From NCBI GenBank assembly GCA_005503215.1, contig SCNS01000008.1, forward strand, positions 124,001 through 188,000: 64,000 nt of DNA, read 5' to 3'. The notes under the pieces are model-generated. The model had not been told where the DNA came from. It was given only the letters and a program-made list of their open reading frames with translations, and searched no databases. How positions within the stretch are numbered: position 1 is the stretch's first letter; the number at the start of each line of letters is the position of its first letter. This document shows positions 36,298 through 48,099 of this stretch, in pieces. The translations under genes were made by a program, and so were the position numbers. Origin of the DNA: Sphingomonadaceae bacterium 3R27C6 (GTDB lineage: Bacteria > Pseudomonadota > Alphaproteobacteria > Sphingomonadales > Sphingomonadaceae).

Positions 36298-36810
36298 ATG
36301 CCGGATGAAAATTTTCTTTCACAAGTACCCGCCGCCTCTGCTCTTTTCTTGCGCGAAGACGAAGTGCGCCGCGGCATCGAATTCCTCTTTTTCGCGCACG
36401 CCTCGCTATGGCGCGCGATCGATGCGCGGCTCGCCGAAAAGGAGCTCGGCCGCGCGCATTACCGCGCGCTCTATTTCATCGCGCGGCAGCCGGGGCTGAC
36501 GATTTCGGACCTGCTCGCCTTGCTCGGTATCACCAAACAGTCGCTCGGCCGGGTGGTGAAGGAACTGGAGGCGCGCGAATATCTGACGACGCGCCCCGGC
36601 AATCGCGACCGGCGGCAAAAGGAGCTGCGCCTGACCGATGCCGGCCGCGCGGTCGAGACGGTGATCTTTGGCATGCTGCGCGACACGATGAGCCGCGCCT
36701 ATACGCACGCGGGGCAGCAGGCGGTGACGGGGTTCTGGCAGGTCAGCGAGGCGCTGGTGCCGCCACGCGAGCGGCGCCGGATCGCGATGCTGGGGAAGGA
36801 CGCGGGCTAG
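36298..36810 (+). CDS. MarR family transcriptional regulator
   Basis: Regulator of 170 residues with a winged helix: LGRAHYRALYFIARQPGLTI, SDLLALLGITKQSLGRVVKE and YLTTRPGNRDRRQKELRLTD, the last being the wing. Such proteins respond to small phenolic or metabolic ligands. The effector is unknown. It is convergent with proC, with one base between stops. ATG at 36298 is chosen because homology to the family begins soon after; no strong ribosome site is present. Confidence 0.88.
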   Translation: MPDENFLSQVPAASALFLREDEVRRGIEFLFFAHASLWRAIDARLAEKELGRAHYRALYFIARQPGLTISDLLALLGITKQSLGRVVKELEAREYLTTRPGNRDRRQKELRLTDAGRAVETVIFGMLRDTMSRAYTHAGQQAVTGFWQVSEALVPPRERRRIAMLGKDAG

Positions 36811-36811
36811 A

Positions 36812-37642
36812 TCAGCCCTCGCCGCGCGCAATATCCGCAAGTTCGCGCCCGCGGTCACGCGCCGCGCGCAACACATTGGTGAGCAGCGCGGCGAGCTGGC
36901 CGTCGCTGTCGAGCACGTCGAGCCCGGCCTGCGTCGTGCCGCCCTTGCTCGCGACCTGCGCGATCAGCACGCCCGGCTTTTCGCCGCTGTCGGCAAGCAG
37001 CGCGGTCGCGCCGCCGAACGTTGCGGTCGCGAGTGCCAGCGCGTCTTCGGCGGACAGGCCGAGCCGTTCGCCCGCCGCCGCATAGGATTCGATCAGGCGA
37101 AAGACGAAAGCGGGGCCGCTGCCGGTGAAGGCGGTGACAAGGTCCATCGTCGAATCGTCGGCGAGCCGCACCGTCTTGCCCAACGTGCCCAGCAGCGCGT
37201 CGATCGCCGCATCGTCGGCGTCGCCGAGCGTCGCGACCGCCGACACCCCGGCGCCAATGCGCGCGGCAAGGTTCGGCAGGATGCGAACCTGCGCGCCCGC
37301 ATCGGGGAAGCGTGCCGCCAGATCGGCGAGCGACACGCCGGCGAGGATCGAGAGCAGATGTACGCCGCCCGTCGCGAGGGGTGCCAGCACATCGGCGACG
37401 TCGCCCAGCTGCTGCGGCTTCATGCCGAGCATGATCCAGTCCGCGCCGCCGCCCGCGGCCTGCCATTCGTCAAGCGAGGCGTGCTGGGCGATGCCCGCGC
37501 GCGGCGCCGCATAGGGATCGACGATCGCGACCAGCGCCGGGTCGAGACCCGCCGCCAGCCAGCGATCGAGCATTGCGCCCGCCATATTGCCGCAGCCGAC
37601 CAGCAGGAGCCGGCCGGAGAAATTCCGCAATGCTTTGGTCAT
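36812..37642 (-). CDS. proC: Pyrroline-5-carboxylate reductase
   Basis: Enzyme of 276 residues that makes proline from pyrroline-5-carboxylate with NAD(P)H. The nucleotide-binding motif is LLLVGCGNMAGAMLDRW. Later signatures are RILPNLAARIGAGVSAV, TAFTGSGPAFVFRLIE and VASKGGTTQAGLDVL, the proC C-terminal block. I use ATG at 37642 because the Rossmann motif follows directly and AGGA lies just upstream. It may be co-transcribed with the phosphatase gene 20 bases upstream. Confidence 0.93.
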   Translation of the reverse strand: MTKALRNFSGRLLLVGCGNMAGAMLDRWLAAGLDPALVAIVDPYAAPRAGIAQHASLDEWQAAGGGADWIMLGMKPQQLGDVADVLAPLATGGVHLLSILAGVSLADLAARFPDAGAQVRILPNLAARIGAGVSAVATLGDADDAAIDALLGTLGKTVRLADDSTMDLVTAFTGSGPAFVFRLIESYAAAGERLGLSAEDALALATATFGGATALLADSGEKPGVLIAQVASKGGTTQAGLDVLDSDGQLAALLTNVLRAARDRGRELADIARGEG

Positions 37643-37661
37643 AGGTCCTACTTTTCTGTCC

Positions 37662-39329
37662 TTATCGACAGCTGCTCTCGGGCCCCGACAACAGGTCGAG
37701 ACAGCGTCCGTCGATCTTGTTCGCGTCCACGGCCAGGCCAATCAGCGAGGCGAGTGTCGGCATGATATCCACCGTCATCACGGCGTTCGGCTGTTCGAAA
37801 CCGGCCAGCCCCTTGCGCCAGAAGAGGATCGGCACGCGGCGGTCATAATCCCACACCGACCCGTGCGTCGCGACATAGCCGATGCCCGATTCAGGGATCG
37901 GCGTGACCCGCGGCTTCAGCGCGATGATGAAATCGCCCGAACGCTGCGGATTATACGAGGCGCGCAGCTTATCCATCAGGGTCCAGGTGTCAGGGGCGCG
38001 TTTTGAAATCGAATGCGCCTCGAGTTCTTCGCGCGTCACCACCGCCTCGATCTGCGGATGCGCGCGGAGGCGCGGAAGCAGTTCGGCGAGCGCGGCCTGG
38101 CGCTGCGCGGCGGTCAGCGTCTTCGCCAGATAATAGTCGCCGCCGTCGCCATAGAGCAGGGGCTGCGGCAGGCCGAGCTTTTCGGCAACCGCCTTGCCCA
38201 TTGCTTCGGGGTCGAGCGCCTTGTCGACGCGCTGCGCGTCGGGCCAGGCGTTCTGGCGGTTGCGTTCGGGCAGGTCGTGGCCGCCATGATCGGCGGTCAG
38301 CGCGACGACATAATCGATCCCGGTCGCATCGAGCCGCGCAAAGAAATCGCCGAGCTCGCGATCGAGCCCCGCCATCTGGATGCACATTTCGCTGCCTTCG
38401 GTGCCGGTGCCGTGGCCGACATAGTCGGTCGCTGCCAGCCCGACGATCAAGAGGTCGGTGCCGCTGCCCTCGCCCATCTTGCGCACCTGGCGCAGCGCGG
38501 CGGCGGTCGCGAGTACCGCGCCATCGGCCTCGGGCGACGCCATGAAGCGCCGGAAGTCGCCGGCGTCGCGCGCCATGCGGCCGGTGCCGACCGAGCCGCC
38601 CTTTTCGAGCGGGATCGCGATGTCGTGCGCGGTGCAATCGGCGGGAAGCGTCAGCGCGGGGCGCGGCTGGTTGATCGCGGCGGCGATCGCGGTGCCCGCC
38701 TGCTGCGCGGCCGGCGACAAGGTCGTGCCGCGATAGCTGGTGAGCCCGGTGGGCGCGAGCCACATGAGTTCGTCGGCTTGCCGCCCGCCCATCATGATGG
38801 CCGAGCGATCCTTGCCCGATACCGAGACGACCTGCGCCTTCGGGTCGCGCGCCTTCATCAGATCGCCGAGCGTCGGGACGAGCAGATGGTTCACCGACGG
38901 CGCATATTGGCCGCTCTTCGACGTCGTCCCGGCGACCGTCTCGTCCTCGGCGCAATAGACGCGCTTGTCTTCGCGGGCGACCGACAGGTCGAAATAATTA
39001 TTGGCAACGATCCCCGTGTGCGCCGGATGATTACCGGTCAGGATCGTCGAATGGCCGGGGCAGGTCTCGGTCGCGCCGTGCGCCTGATAGCCAGAAGGGA
39101 AGACGATGCCCGACGCGAGCCGCGCGAGGCCGCCGGTGAAACGCCCGCGATATTCGGCGAACAGGTCGGCTGAAAACTGATCGACCGCGATCATCACGAC
39201 AAGCTTCGGCGCCGGGGTCGTGGCGGTAACCTTCTGTACCGGTGGCGCCGAATTCTGCGCGAGACCGGTTCCGGCGGCGGCAACACAAAGCGCGGTAGCA
39301 AGGGCAGTGGACAGATATTTCAGCTTCAC
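37662..39329 (-). CDS. PafA-like alkaline phosphatase, exported
   Basis: Periplasmic phosphomonoesterase of 555 residues in the alkaline-phosphatase superfamily. The signal peptide is KLKYLSTALATALCVAAAGTGLAQ. The nucleophile threonine is in GATETCPGHSTILTG. Zinc ligands are in MIAVDQFSAD, DYVGHGTGTEG, ALTADHGGHDLPER and VATHGSVWDYDRRVP. PafA-type enzymes work on phosphate esters without phosphate repression in some species. I choose a GTG start because GGAG lies 9 bases upstream; an ATG ten codons earlier is possible. It is divergent from the DsbD-like gene. Confidence 0.88.
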   Translation of the reverse strand: MKLKYLSTALATALCVAAAGTGLAQNSAPPVQKVTATTPAPKLVVMIAVDQFSADLFAEYRGRFTGGLARLASGIVFPSGYQAHGATETCPGHSTILTGNHPAHTGIVANNYFDLSVAREDKRVYCAEDETVAGTTSKSGQYAPSVNHLLVPTLGDLMKARDPKAQVVSVSGKDRSAIMMGGRQADELMWLAPTGLTSYRGTTLSPAAQQAGTAIAAAINQPRPALTLPADCTAHDIAIPLEKGGSVGTGRMARDAGDFRRFMASPEADGAVLATAAALRQVRKMGEGSGTDLLIVGLAATDYVGHGTGTEGSEMCIQMAGLDRELGDFFARLDATGIDYVVALTADHGGHDLPERNRQNAWPDAQRVDKALDPEAMGKAVAEKLGLPQPLLYGDGGDYYLAKTLTAAQRQAALAELLPRLRAHPQIEAVVTREELEAHSISKRAPDTWTLMDKLRASYNPQRSGDFIIALKPRVTPIPESGIGYVATHGSVWDYDRRVPILFWRKGLAGFEQPNAVMTVDIMPTLASLIGLAVDANKIDGRCLDLLSGPESSCR

Positions 39330-39442
39330 GGACGGCTTCTCCAAATGATGGCGGGGCATCGCCCCAAAAAGCGCGGGCTGTCCTCTCGTCGAAAGCCGCC
39401 TATATGGCAAGCCTTCGAACGATGAACGGGCGCGGGCAGAGC

Positions 39443-41515
39443 ATGAATTTGACAAGTGAGGCTTTTGTGACACGCGCATGGCGATCCGTGCTGGCATTGC
39501 TGACGCTGGCCATCGTCATCGTCGGCCCAGCGCACGCGCAATCGACGCATATTCAGCCAAAGCTGGTCGCCGAGTCGGCCGCGCCTGCCCCCGGCAGCAG
39601 CACGACGCTCGCGCTGACGATGGCGCCCGAACCGACCTGGCACGGTTATTGGGCGAATGGCGGCGACGCGGGTTTCGGCCTGTCGGTCAAATGGAACGCC
39701 CCCGAGGGCGTGACGATCGCGCCTTTCCGCTATCCGGTGCCCGACGCACTGATCCTCTTTGGCATGATGAACCATGTCTATGAGCATCCCTATGCGCTGC
39801 TCGCCGAGGTGCAGGTCGACAAGAGCGTTGCGCCGGAGACCGACCTGACATTGTCGGGGGTCGCGAACTGGCTCGCCTGCACCGACAAGGTGTGCGTCCC
39901 CGAAAAGGCGGTGATCTCGGTCGCGCTGAAGGCGGGAGATGGCAAGATCGCCTCCGCTGAGCGTACCCGCTTCGACGGCTGGCGCGCGCTGCTGCCGCAG
40001 CCGCTCGATCGCCACGGGACATGGGAGCGCAAAGGCGATACGGTGCGCTTCGGCATTCCCCTCCCCCAAGTCACCGCGCTCGACAAGCCGCATCTCTTTC
40101 TCGAGACCGACAATCTCGTCGACTATGCCGCGCCGCAAAAATTCAGCCGCAACGGCGATTGGATCATCGTCGAGACGAAGACGAAGGGCGATGCGGCGGG
40201 CGCCGTCCGCGGATTGCTTAAACTGTCAGGCGGCCGCGGGCTCACCGTCGGCTTCGAACCCGAAGCGGTGCGACTTTCCGGGGAGCCCATCGCAGCCGCG
40301 CCGGACGCGATCGACACGACGTTGTTCTGGACCGCGCTGGGCGGCGCCATCCTCGGCGGTCTAATCCTCAACCTGATGCCCTGCGTCTTTCCGATTTTGA
40401 GCCTGAAAGCCTTGAGTCTTGCGCGGTCGGGCGGCGATGCACGCGAAGCGAAGATCGAGGCGCTCGCTTATACAGCCGGGGCCGTGCTCGTCTCCTTGGC
40501 ACTCGGCGGTATCCTGCTCGCGTTGCGCGCGGCGGGCGAACAGATTGGCTGGGCATTCCAGTTGCAGCACCCGCTCAGCGTATTGGTGCTTCTGCTCCTC
40601 GCCATCGCGATCACGCTGAACTTGCTGGGCACATATGAATTGCCGTCGTTCGGTGGCGGCCAGGCGCTCGCAGGCAAGACAGGTGCGGCCGGCGGCTTCT
40701 GGACTGGCGCGCTCGCCGCTTTCGTGGCGACGCCATGCAGCGGCCCGTTGCTCGGCGCGGCACTCGGTGCGACGCTGGTCCTTCCGGCATGGGCGGCGCT
40801 GCCGATTTTCGGAGGCTTGGGGTTGGGCCTCGCCCTGCCCTTCCTTGCCATCGGCTTCATCCCGGCGCTTCGCAATCGCTTACCAAAGCCGGGGCCGTGG
40901 ATGGTTACATTCCGCAAGTGGATGGCATTGCCAATGGGCCTGACGGTGCTCGCCCTGTTCTGGCTTCTGGATCGCCAACTCAGTGGGAGTTCCGTGGTTT
41001 ATCCCTTCACCGTGGCGTCGATGACCGCGCTGTTGCTCAGCGCCTATGGAGAGCGCCAGCGTGGGAAGTCGAGCAAGCGCCTCCCGATCTTTGCCGCCGT
41101 CGTACTTTTGATCGCCTTGGCCGGATCGATCCTGCAATTGACATCGCGCGATTTTGGCAACGGCCCGGCAGTAGTGTCGGCGGGCAAATCCTTCTCCCCC
41201 GACGCGCTCGCCAAGGCGCGCGCGTCGGGCAAGCCCGTCTTCGTCTATTTCACCGCCGACTGGTGCCTGTCATGCAAGGCGAACGAAGCGGGGGCGATCA
41301 ATCGCGAGGCGGTGCAGGAGGCGTTCAAGGCGAAGGGCGTCGTCACGCTCGCCGGCGACTGGACCAATGGCGATCCCGTGATCACCCGCACGCTCGCCGA
41401 GCATGGCCGCAACAGCGTGCCGCTCTACCTCTGGTATGCGCCGGGCGCCGCGAAGCCCGAAATCCTGCCGCAGATCCTGACCCCGGGACTGCTCGCCGAC
41501 AAGGTTGGCGGCTGA
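39443..41515 (+). CDS. DsbD/ScsB-like thiol:disulfide interchange protein
   Basis: Membrane reductase of about 690 residues that carries electrons from cytoplasmic thioredoxin to periplasmic proteins. The order is signal peptide (SVLALLTLAIVIVGPAHAQS), DsbD-N-like domain with ANWLACTDKVCVPEK, eight membrane helices with the paired cysteines in NLMPCVFPILSLKAL and VATPCSGPLLGA, and a C-terminal thioredoxin domain with ADWCLSCKANE. The start is uncertain: ATG at 39443, or a GTG at 39467 giving MTRAWRS with GTGAGG before it. Its stop overlaps the tlyA start by one base. Confidence 0.9.
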   Translation: MNLTSEAFVTRAWRSVLALLTLAIVIVGPAHAQSTHIQPKLVAESAAPAPGSSTTLALTMAPEPTWHGYWANGGDAGFGLSVKWNAPEGVTIAPFRYPVPDALILFGMMNHVYEHPYALLAEVQVDKSVAPETDLTLSGVANWLACTDKVCVPEKAVISVALKAGDGKIASAERTRFDGWRALLPQPLDRHGTWERKGDTVRFGIPLPQVTALDKPHLFLETDNLVDYAAPQKFSRNGDWIIVETKTKGDAAGAVRGLLKLSGGRGLTVGFEPEAVRLSGEPIAAAPDAIDTTLFWTALGGAILGGLILNLMPCVFPILSLKALSLARSGGDAREAKIEALAYTAGAVLVSLALGGILLALRAAGEQIGWAFQLQHPLSVLVLLLLAIAITLNLLGTYELPSFGGGQALAGKTGAAGGFWTGALAAFVATPCSGPLLGAALGATLVLPAWAALPIFGGLGLGLALPFLAIGFIPALRNRLPKPGPWMVTFRKWMALPMGLTVLALFWLLDRQLSGSSVVYPFTVASMTALLLSAYGERQRGKSSKRLPIFAAVVLLIALAGSILQLTSRDFGNGPAVVSAGKSFSPDALAKARASGKPVFVYFTADWCLSCKANEAGAINREAVQEAFKAKGVVTLAGDWTNGDPVITRTLAEHGRNSVPLYLWYAPGAAKPEILPQILTPGLLADKVGG

Positions 41516-42255
41516 TGGCCAAACAGCGCGCCGACCAGCTGCTCGTCGACCGTGGCCTCGCCGAAAGCCGGACGCGCGCGCAGGCGCTGATCCTCGCGGG
41601 GCTCGCCTTTGTCGGCGACCGCAAGATCGACAAGGCGGGGCAGCAGGTTGCCGACGATGCAGAGATCAGCGTCAAGGGCCGCGATCATCCGTGGGTGTCG
41701 CGCGGCGGGATCAAGCTCGATCACGCGCTGACCCATCTCAGCTGGGATGTGACGGGCGCGGTCGCGATCGACGTCGGATCATCGACCGGCGGGTTCACCG
41801 ATGTGCTGCTCAGCCGCGGCGCGGCGCGCGTCTATGCGGTGGATTCGGGCACCAACCAGCTTGCGTGGAAGCTGCGGCAGGACGAACGCGTCATCGTCCA
41901 CGAACAGACGAGCGCGCGTATCCTGACACCGGCGCACATCCCCGAACCGATCGACCTGATCGTCTGCGATGCGAGCTTCATCGCGCTGTCGAAGGTGTTG
42001 CCGGTGCCGATGTCCTTCGCGAAGGACGGCGCGCGCATGGTCGCGCTGATCAAGCCGCAGTTCGAGGCCGAGCGGCAGGAGGTCGGCAAGAAGGGCGTCG
42101 TTCGCGATGCCGCGGTGCACGCCCGCGTTTGCGCCGAAGTGCGGGGCTGGCTGACCGGCGAAGGCTGGGACGTGCTCGACCTCGTCGAAAGCCCGATCAC
42201 CGGCCCCGAAGGAAATGTGGAATTTCTGATCGCTGCGGTGAAGCGAGCCGCTTGA
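41515..42255 (+). CDS. tlyA: TlyA family rRNA 2'-O-methyltransferase
   Basis: Protein of 246 residues. An S4 RNA-binding domain (QRADQLLVDRGLAESRTRAQ, LILAGLAFVG) is followed by an FtsJ-like methyltransferase with AIDVGSSTGGFTDVLL, VYAVDSGTNQL and LIVCDASFIALSKVLP. TlyA methylates ribosomal RNA cytidines using SAM; older names call it haemolysin A. The ATG overlaps the DsbD-like gene stop by one base. The signature LIKPQFEAERQEVGKKGVVR is also diagnostic. Confidence 0.93.
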   Translation: MAKQRADQLLVDRGLAESRTRAQALILAGLAFVGDRKIDKAGQQVADDAEISVKGRDHPWVSRGGIKLDHALTHLSWDVTGAVAIDVGSSTGGFTDVLLSRGAARVYAVDSGTNQLAWKLRQDERVIVHEQTSARILTPAHIPEPIDLIVCDASFIALSKVLPVPMSFAKDGARMVALIKPQFEAERQEVGKKGVVRDAAVHARVCAEVRGWLTGEGWDVLDLVESPITGPEGNVEFLIAAVKRAA

Positions 42256-42315
42256 CGCTGCGCCGCACAATCGCGACACCATGCAACGGATTCGCGTGTG
42301 GGGGATAGTGCGGAG

Positions 42316-42867
42316 ATGACCGAAATCGCAACGCCGGGGCAGCTTCGCATGTCCTATCTGCGCTGGGCGCTCGTCACGGTTCCGGCGATCGTGCTCGCGG
42401 GCAGCCTGTCGGGTCTGCTCTCGAACAGCGGTTATGGCAATCGCTGGTTCGCGTCGCTCGACCTGCCGCCGATCACCCCGCCGGGCTGGGTGTTCGGCAC
42501 CGTCTGGCCGCTCCTCTATATCTGCCTCGGCCTGTCGCTCGCGATGATCCTCCACGCGCGCGGCGCGAAGGGGCGCGGCTTTGCGCTGCTGCTCTTCTTC
42601 GTCCAGCTGATCGCCAATTTCGCCTGGTCGCCGCTGTTTTTCGGACAGCATCAGGTGACGACCGCCCTCTATGTGATCATCTTCATCTTGATGGTGACGG
42701 TCGCCACCGCCTTCGCCTTTGCACCGATCCGCAAGGCCGCGGCGTGGCTGCTCGTCCCCTATATGATCTGGCTCAGCTTTGCCGCGATCCTCAATTTCCA
42801 GATCGATCAGCGCAATCCCGATGCCGAAACCCTTGTCCCCGCCGCCGCCAGCACCCAAATAGGATGA
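42316..42867 (+). CDS. TspO/MBR family membrane protein
   Basis: Protein of 183 residues with five predicted membrane helices. Family signatures are LDLPPITPPGWVFGTVWPLL, IANFAWSPLFFGQHQ and VPYMIWLSFAAILNFQI. TspO proteins bind tetrapyrroles and help regulate photosynthesis, porphyrin or stress responses in alphaproteobacteria. The start at 42316 is preferred, with GGGGGA 10 bases upstream. An in-frame GTG at 42298 is possible. Confidence 0.92.
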   Translation: MTEIATPGQLRMSYLRWALVTVPAIVLAGSLSGLLSNSGYGNRWFASLDLPPITPPGWVFGTVWPLLYICLGLSLAMILHARGAKGRGFALLLFFVQLIANFAWSPLFFGQHQVTTALYVIIFILMVTVATAFAFAPIRKAAAWLLVPYMIWLSFAAILNFQIDQRNPDAETLVPAAASTQIG

Positions 42868-42903
42868 CGGCAAGGGGATAGCCCCGACGAAGGAATATGA
42901 GAC

Positions 42904-43245
42904 ATGCAAAGCGAAAACCGCTTTTTCGACGACCTGGCCAAGATGGTGAACGGCATTGCCGGAACCGTCGCGGGCGCCGGACGCGAAGCCGAGTCCGCGA
43001 TGCGCGACCGCGCCAAGGAATGGGTTGGCCGCATGGATTTCGTCAGCCGCGAGGAATTCGAGGCGGTGAAGAAAATGGCCGCCACCGCGCGCGCTGAGGC
43101 CGAAGCGCTGAAAGCGCGGCTCGACAAGCTCGAAGGCGTGACGAAGCCAGCGGCAGCGCCCAAGGCTGCGGCAGCGCCGAAGGCTGCGGCGAAGCCTGCT
43201 GCAAAATCCGCTGCCAAGCCCGCGGCGAAGCCGAAGGCAAAGTAA
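42904..43245 (+). CDS. ubiK: UbiK/BMFP family accessory factor
   Basis: Protein of 113 residues. The N-terminal half is a BMFP domain with helical FDDLAKMVNGIAGTVAG and MDFVSREEFEAVKKMAATAR leading to a trimeric coiled coil (AEALKARLDKLE). It is an accessory factor for ubiquinone synthesis in proteobacteria. The C-terminal 35 residues are a low-complexity Ala-Lys-Pro tail like histone H1 tails, longer than in the E. coli protein. Its role in the tail is unknown. Confidence 0.85.
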   Translation: MQSENRFFDDLAKMVNGIAGTVAGAGREAESAMRDRAKEWVGRMDFVSREEFEAVKKMAATARAEAEALKARLDKLEGVTKPAAAPKAAAAPKAAAKPAAKSAAKPAAKPKAK

Positions 43246-43251
43246 TGTGTC

Positions 43252-43319
43252 GCCCCTGCGAAGCAGGGGCCGCTGGCAACCTTGCGCAATGCCGATAGCG
43301 ACCCCCGCCTTCGCGGGGG
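43252..43319. repeat. Two GC-rich hairpins after ubiK
   Basis: GCCCCTGC-GAA-GCAGGGGC lies at 43252-43270 and CCCCCGC-CTTC-GCGGGGG at 43302-43319. Their similar cores suggest related REP-like elements. They sit in the 128-base gap before the YbjN gene and may end ubiK transcription. Confidence 0.6.
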
Positions 43320-43373
43320 CGACGTCGTTTGCTGGACTCGCCAGCGTAGATCGAACCCGCTAAAGGCGCGCGC

Positions 43374-43880
43374 ATGAGTGACGATATTTACGACGACGAA
43401 GACGGCCAGGACGCGGCACCGATGGAGATGCTGGCGTCCTATTTCGCCGCGCACGACTGGCCGCACGAGATGGTCGGCGAGGACGAGATCGTCGCGACCG
43501 CGCAGGGCAGCTGGACGACCTATGAGCTGCGCGCGGTGTGGCGCGCCGACGATGGCGTCATCCAGCTCCTCGCCTTTCCTGACATCCGTGTCGTTGAGGA
43601 CAAGCGCGCCGTGGCGCATGAGGCGCTCGCGCTGATCAACGAACAGCTCTGGCTCGGCCATTTCGAGCTCTGGTCGAACAGCGGCACGATCCTGTTCCGC
43701 CACGGCATGCTGCTCGGCGCCGACGCGGCGCTGCCGCTCGACCTCACCGAGACGCTCATCGAAAGCGCGATCGATGAGTGCGAGCGCTTTTACCCGGTGT
43801 TTCAGTTCGTGCTGTGGGGCGGCAAATCGCCCGCCGAGGCGCTCGCCGCGTCGCTCATCGAAACACGCGGCGAGGCTTAA
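43374..43880 (+). CDS. YbjN domain-containing protein
   Basis: Cytoplasmic protein of 168 residues, with an acidic N-terminus (MSDDIYDDEDGQD) then the YbjN fold: MLASYFAAHDWPHEMVGEDE, QGSWTTYELRAVWRADDGVI, FPDIRVVEDKR and VLWGGKSPAEALAASLIET. YbjN-like proteins resemble type III secretion chaperones in shape, and in enterobacteria affect stress and motility. The molecular role is unknown. It is convergent with the beta-helix gene, overlapping by four bases. Confidence 0.88.
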   Translation: MSDDIYDDEDGQDAAPMEMLASYFAAHDWPHEMVGEDEIVATAQGSWTTYELRAVWRADDGVIQLLAFPDIRVVEDKRAVAHEALALINEQLWLGHFELWSNSGTILFRHGMLLGADAALPLDLTETLIESAIDECERFYPVFQFVLWGGKSPAEALAASLIETRGEA

Positions 43881-44836
43881 ATCTTCTCGAAGCGGGTCAG
43901 CCCCGGCCCCAGTTCGTTCGGCCCGATCGCCAGCGCCTCGCCGCTCCAGTCGGCGACGAAGAGCGTCTTGCGGCCGGTGCCTTGCGGAACGCTCGCACGA
44001 TTGCCTTCGATGACCAGCCCGCGCGACGGATTGTCGCGCGCCTCGGCCGCGATCGCGATCAACGCGCCGTAATTTTCCTTGTCGCGTCCCTGGATCATCA
44101 GGTTGTTTGCGATCCGCCCGGTCGATCCCGCGGGCAGGTCGATCAGATAATTGGTCGCGGTGCCCTGCGTATCGTCGAAGCTGTTGTCGCGGATCTCCAC
44201 GCGCGGCGAACGGGTCTTGAGATAATGGCCGCCGCTGCCCTTTTCGAAGCGCGTGCGCGTGACGACGACGCGGCCATAGACCCCGGTGTAAACGCTGTGC
44301 GCGCAGCTAAGGCCGCGGTCGCAGCGGCCGAGGCGCGAAAAGGTCGAACGGTCGATCGTCAGCGTCGCCGCCGGATCGTCGGCGGTCAAAATCCCTTCTT
44401 CGCTGTTGCGGAACAGGCTGTTGACGACGTCGAGATTGCTTTGTTCGAGGCGGATGCCCGCGCCATTGCCGTCGGGGACGCGCATATTCTGGAACACGAT
44501 GCCATCGACGCGCGCGCCGGCGCCGCGCAGCACCAGCGCCGCCTTGCCCTCGCACGTCACGCCGTCGAAGATCGCCCGGCCGGGTTCAACCGCGACGAAG
44601 GCGATGCGGCCCGCGGTCTGCACCGCGCAGTCGCGGTGATAGCCGGGGGCGATGCGGATCGTGCCCTCGCCCTCGCCGATCGCATCGACGGCGTCCTGTA
44701 GCCGTCCGAAGCTGCGGCCGCTTTCGGCGACGACATAGGGTCCCGCACCCGACTGCGCGGGAAGCGACACCGGCGCGAGAAGCAGCGGGAGGGCGAGCAG
44801 CGGCAGCAAGGGCCGGCGGAGAAGTGCCTTGAACAT
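43877..44836 (-). CDS. Exported right-handed beta-helix repeat protein
   Basis: Protein of 319 residues with a signal peptide (LLPLLALPLLLAPVSLPAQS). Repeating short strands, such as IVFQNMRVPDGNGAGIRLEQ, VVNSLFRNSEEGILT, VVVTRTRFEKGSGGHYLKT and VEIRDNSFDDTQGTATNYL, form a pectate-lyase-like parallel beta-helix. Such folds bind or cleave polysaccharides, but no lyase catalytic set is evident. It is preceded by the metH operon and a strong hairpin. Function is unknown. Confidence 0.85.
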   Translation of the reverse strand: MFKALLRRPLLPLLALPLLLAPVSLPAQSGAGPYVVAESGRSFGRLQDAVDAIGEGEGTIRIAPGYHRDCAVQTAGRIAFVAVEPGRAIFDGVTCEGKAALVLRGAGARVDGIVFQNMRVPDGNGAGIRLEQSNLDVVNSLFRNSEEGILTADDPAATLTIDRSTFSRLGRCDRGLSCAHSVYTGVYGRVVVTRTRFEKGSGGHYLKTRSPRVEIRDNSFDDTQGTATNYLIDLPAGSTGRIANNLMIQGRDKENYGALIAIAAEARDNPSRGLVIEGNRASVPQGTGRKTLFVADWSGEALAIGPNELGPGLTRFEKI

Positions 44837-44889
44837 GCGCCGCCCATAGCGGCTTTCGGCGCGTCCGTCGTTGGCGAAGCTGGTTAACC

Positions 44890-44920
44890 GCGCGCCTGTC
44901 CCCTTATCGGACAGGCGCGC
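44890..44920 (-). terminator. Hairpin after the methionine operon
   Basis: A perfect 12-bp stem (GCGCGCCTGTCC / GGACAGGCGCGC) with loop CCTTATC lies 9 bases after the cobalamin part of methionine synthase. There is no T-run, but the stem is strong enough to serve as a terminator or stabiliser. Confidence 0.65.
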
Positions 44921-44929
44921 CGACGCAGG

Positions 44930-47548
<2,619 letters not shown>

Positions 47549-47570
47549 CGGATAATCCTGAAACTGAGTA

Positions 47571-48095
47571 TTAGGCGGCGAGCGGGCGGGCGAGGACGAG
47601 ATCGTCGTAAAGCTTGCCGCCGACATTGAACTGGCGCGTACCGAGGTCGGCGAACCCCTGCTTGCGGTAGAAGGCGAGCGCGCGTTGGTTGCCGGCATAG
47701 ACGCCGAGAAGCAGGCGGCGATGGCCGCGCGCCGCCTCCAGCGCCTGTTTCATCAACGCCGCGCCGAGACCCGTGCCGTGGAAGCGCGACAGCGAATAGA
47801 TGCGCTTCAGCTCGATATCGCCTTCAAGCGCCGCGGCGAGGTCGGGCTTGCCGACGAGCGCGAAACCGATCGGCGCACCGCCCGGCTGCGCCTCGGCGAT
47901 CCATGCCCGGCCACCATCCGCGAGATAGGCGCGATAGGCCGCTTCAACATGCTGCGCGGCGCAATGGCCGACGATCGCCTCGCCGTCGAGGATGCCCGCG
48001 AAGGTTTCGAGGAAGGTCGCGGCGCCGATCAGCGCGAGCGCCGACGCATCACCGGCTCCGGCTTCCCGGATCGTCCAAGTCGGATTGTCGGTCAT
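47571..48095 (-). CDS. GNAT family N-acetyltransferase
   Basis: Protein of 174 residues. The acetyl-CoA loop is in [20 protein letters not shown], followed by [20 protein letters not shown] and [19 protein letters not shown]. It sits between the two halves of methionine synthase, 4 bases after the homocysteine part and 22 before the cobalamin part. Its substrate is unknown. A methionine-derivative or other amino-group substrate is possible from context only. Confidence 0.9.
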   Translation of the reverse strand: MTDNPTWTIREAGAGDASALALIGAATFLETFAGILDGEAIVGHCAAQHVEAAYRAYLADGGRAWIAEAQPGGAPIGFALVGKPDLAAALEGDIELKRIYSLSRFHGTGLGAALMKQALEAARGHRRLLLGVYAGNQRALAFYRKQGFADLGTRQFNVGGKLYDDLVLARPLAA

Positions 48096-48099
48096 CGGT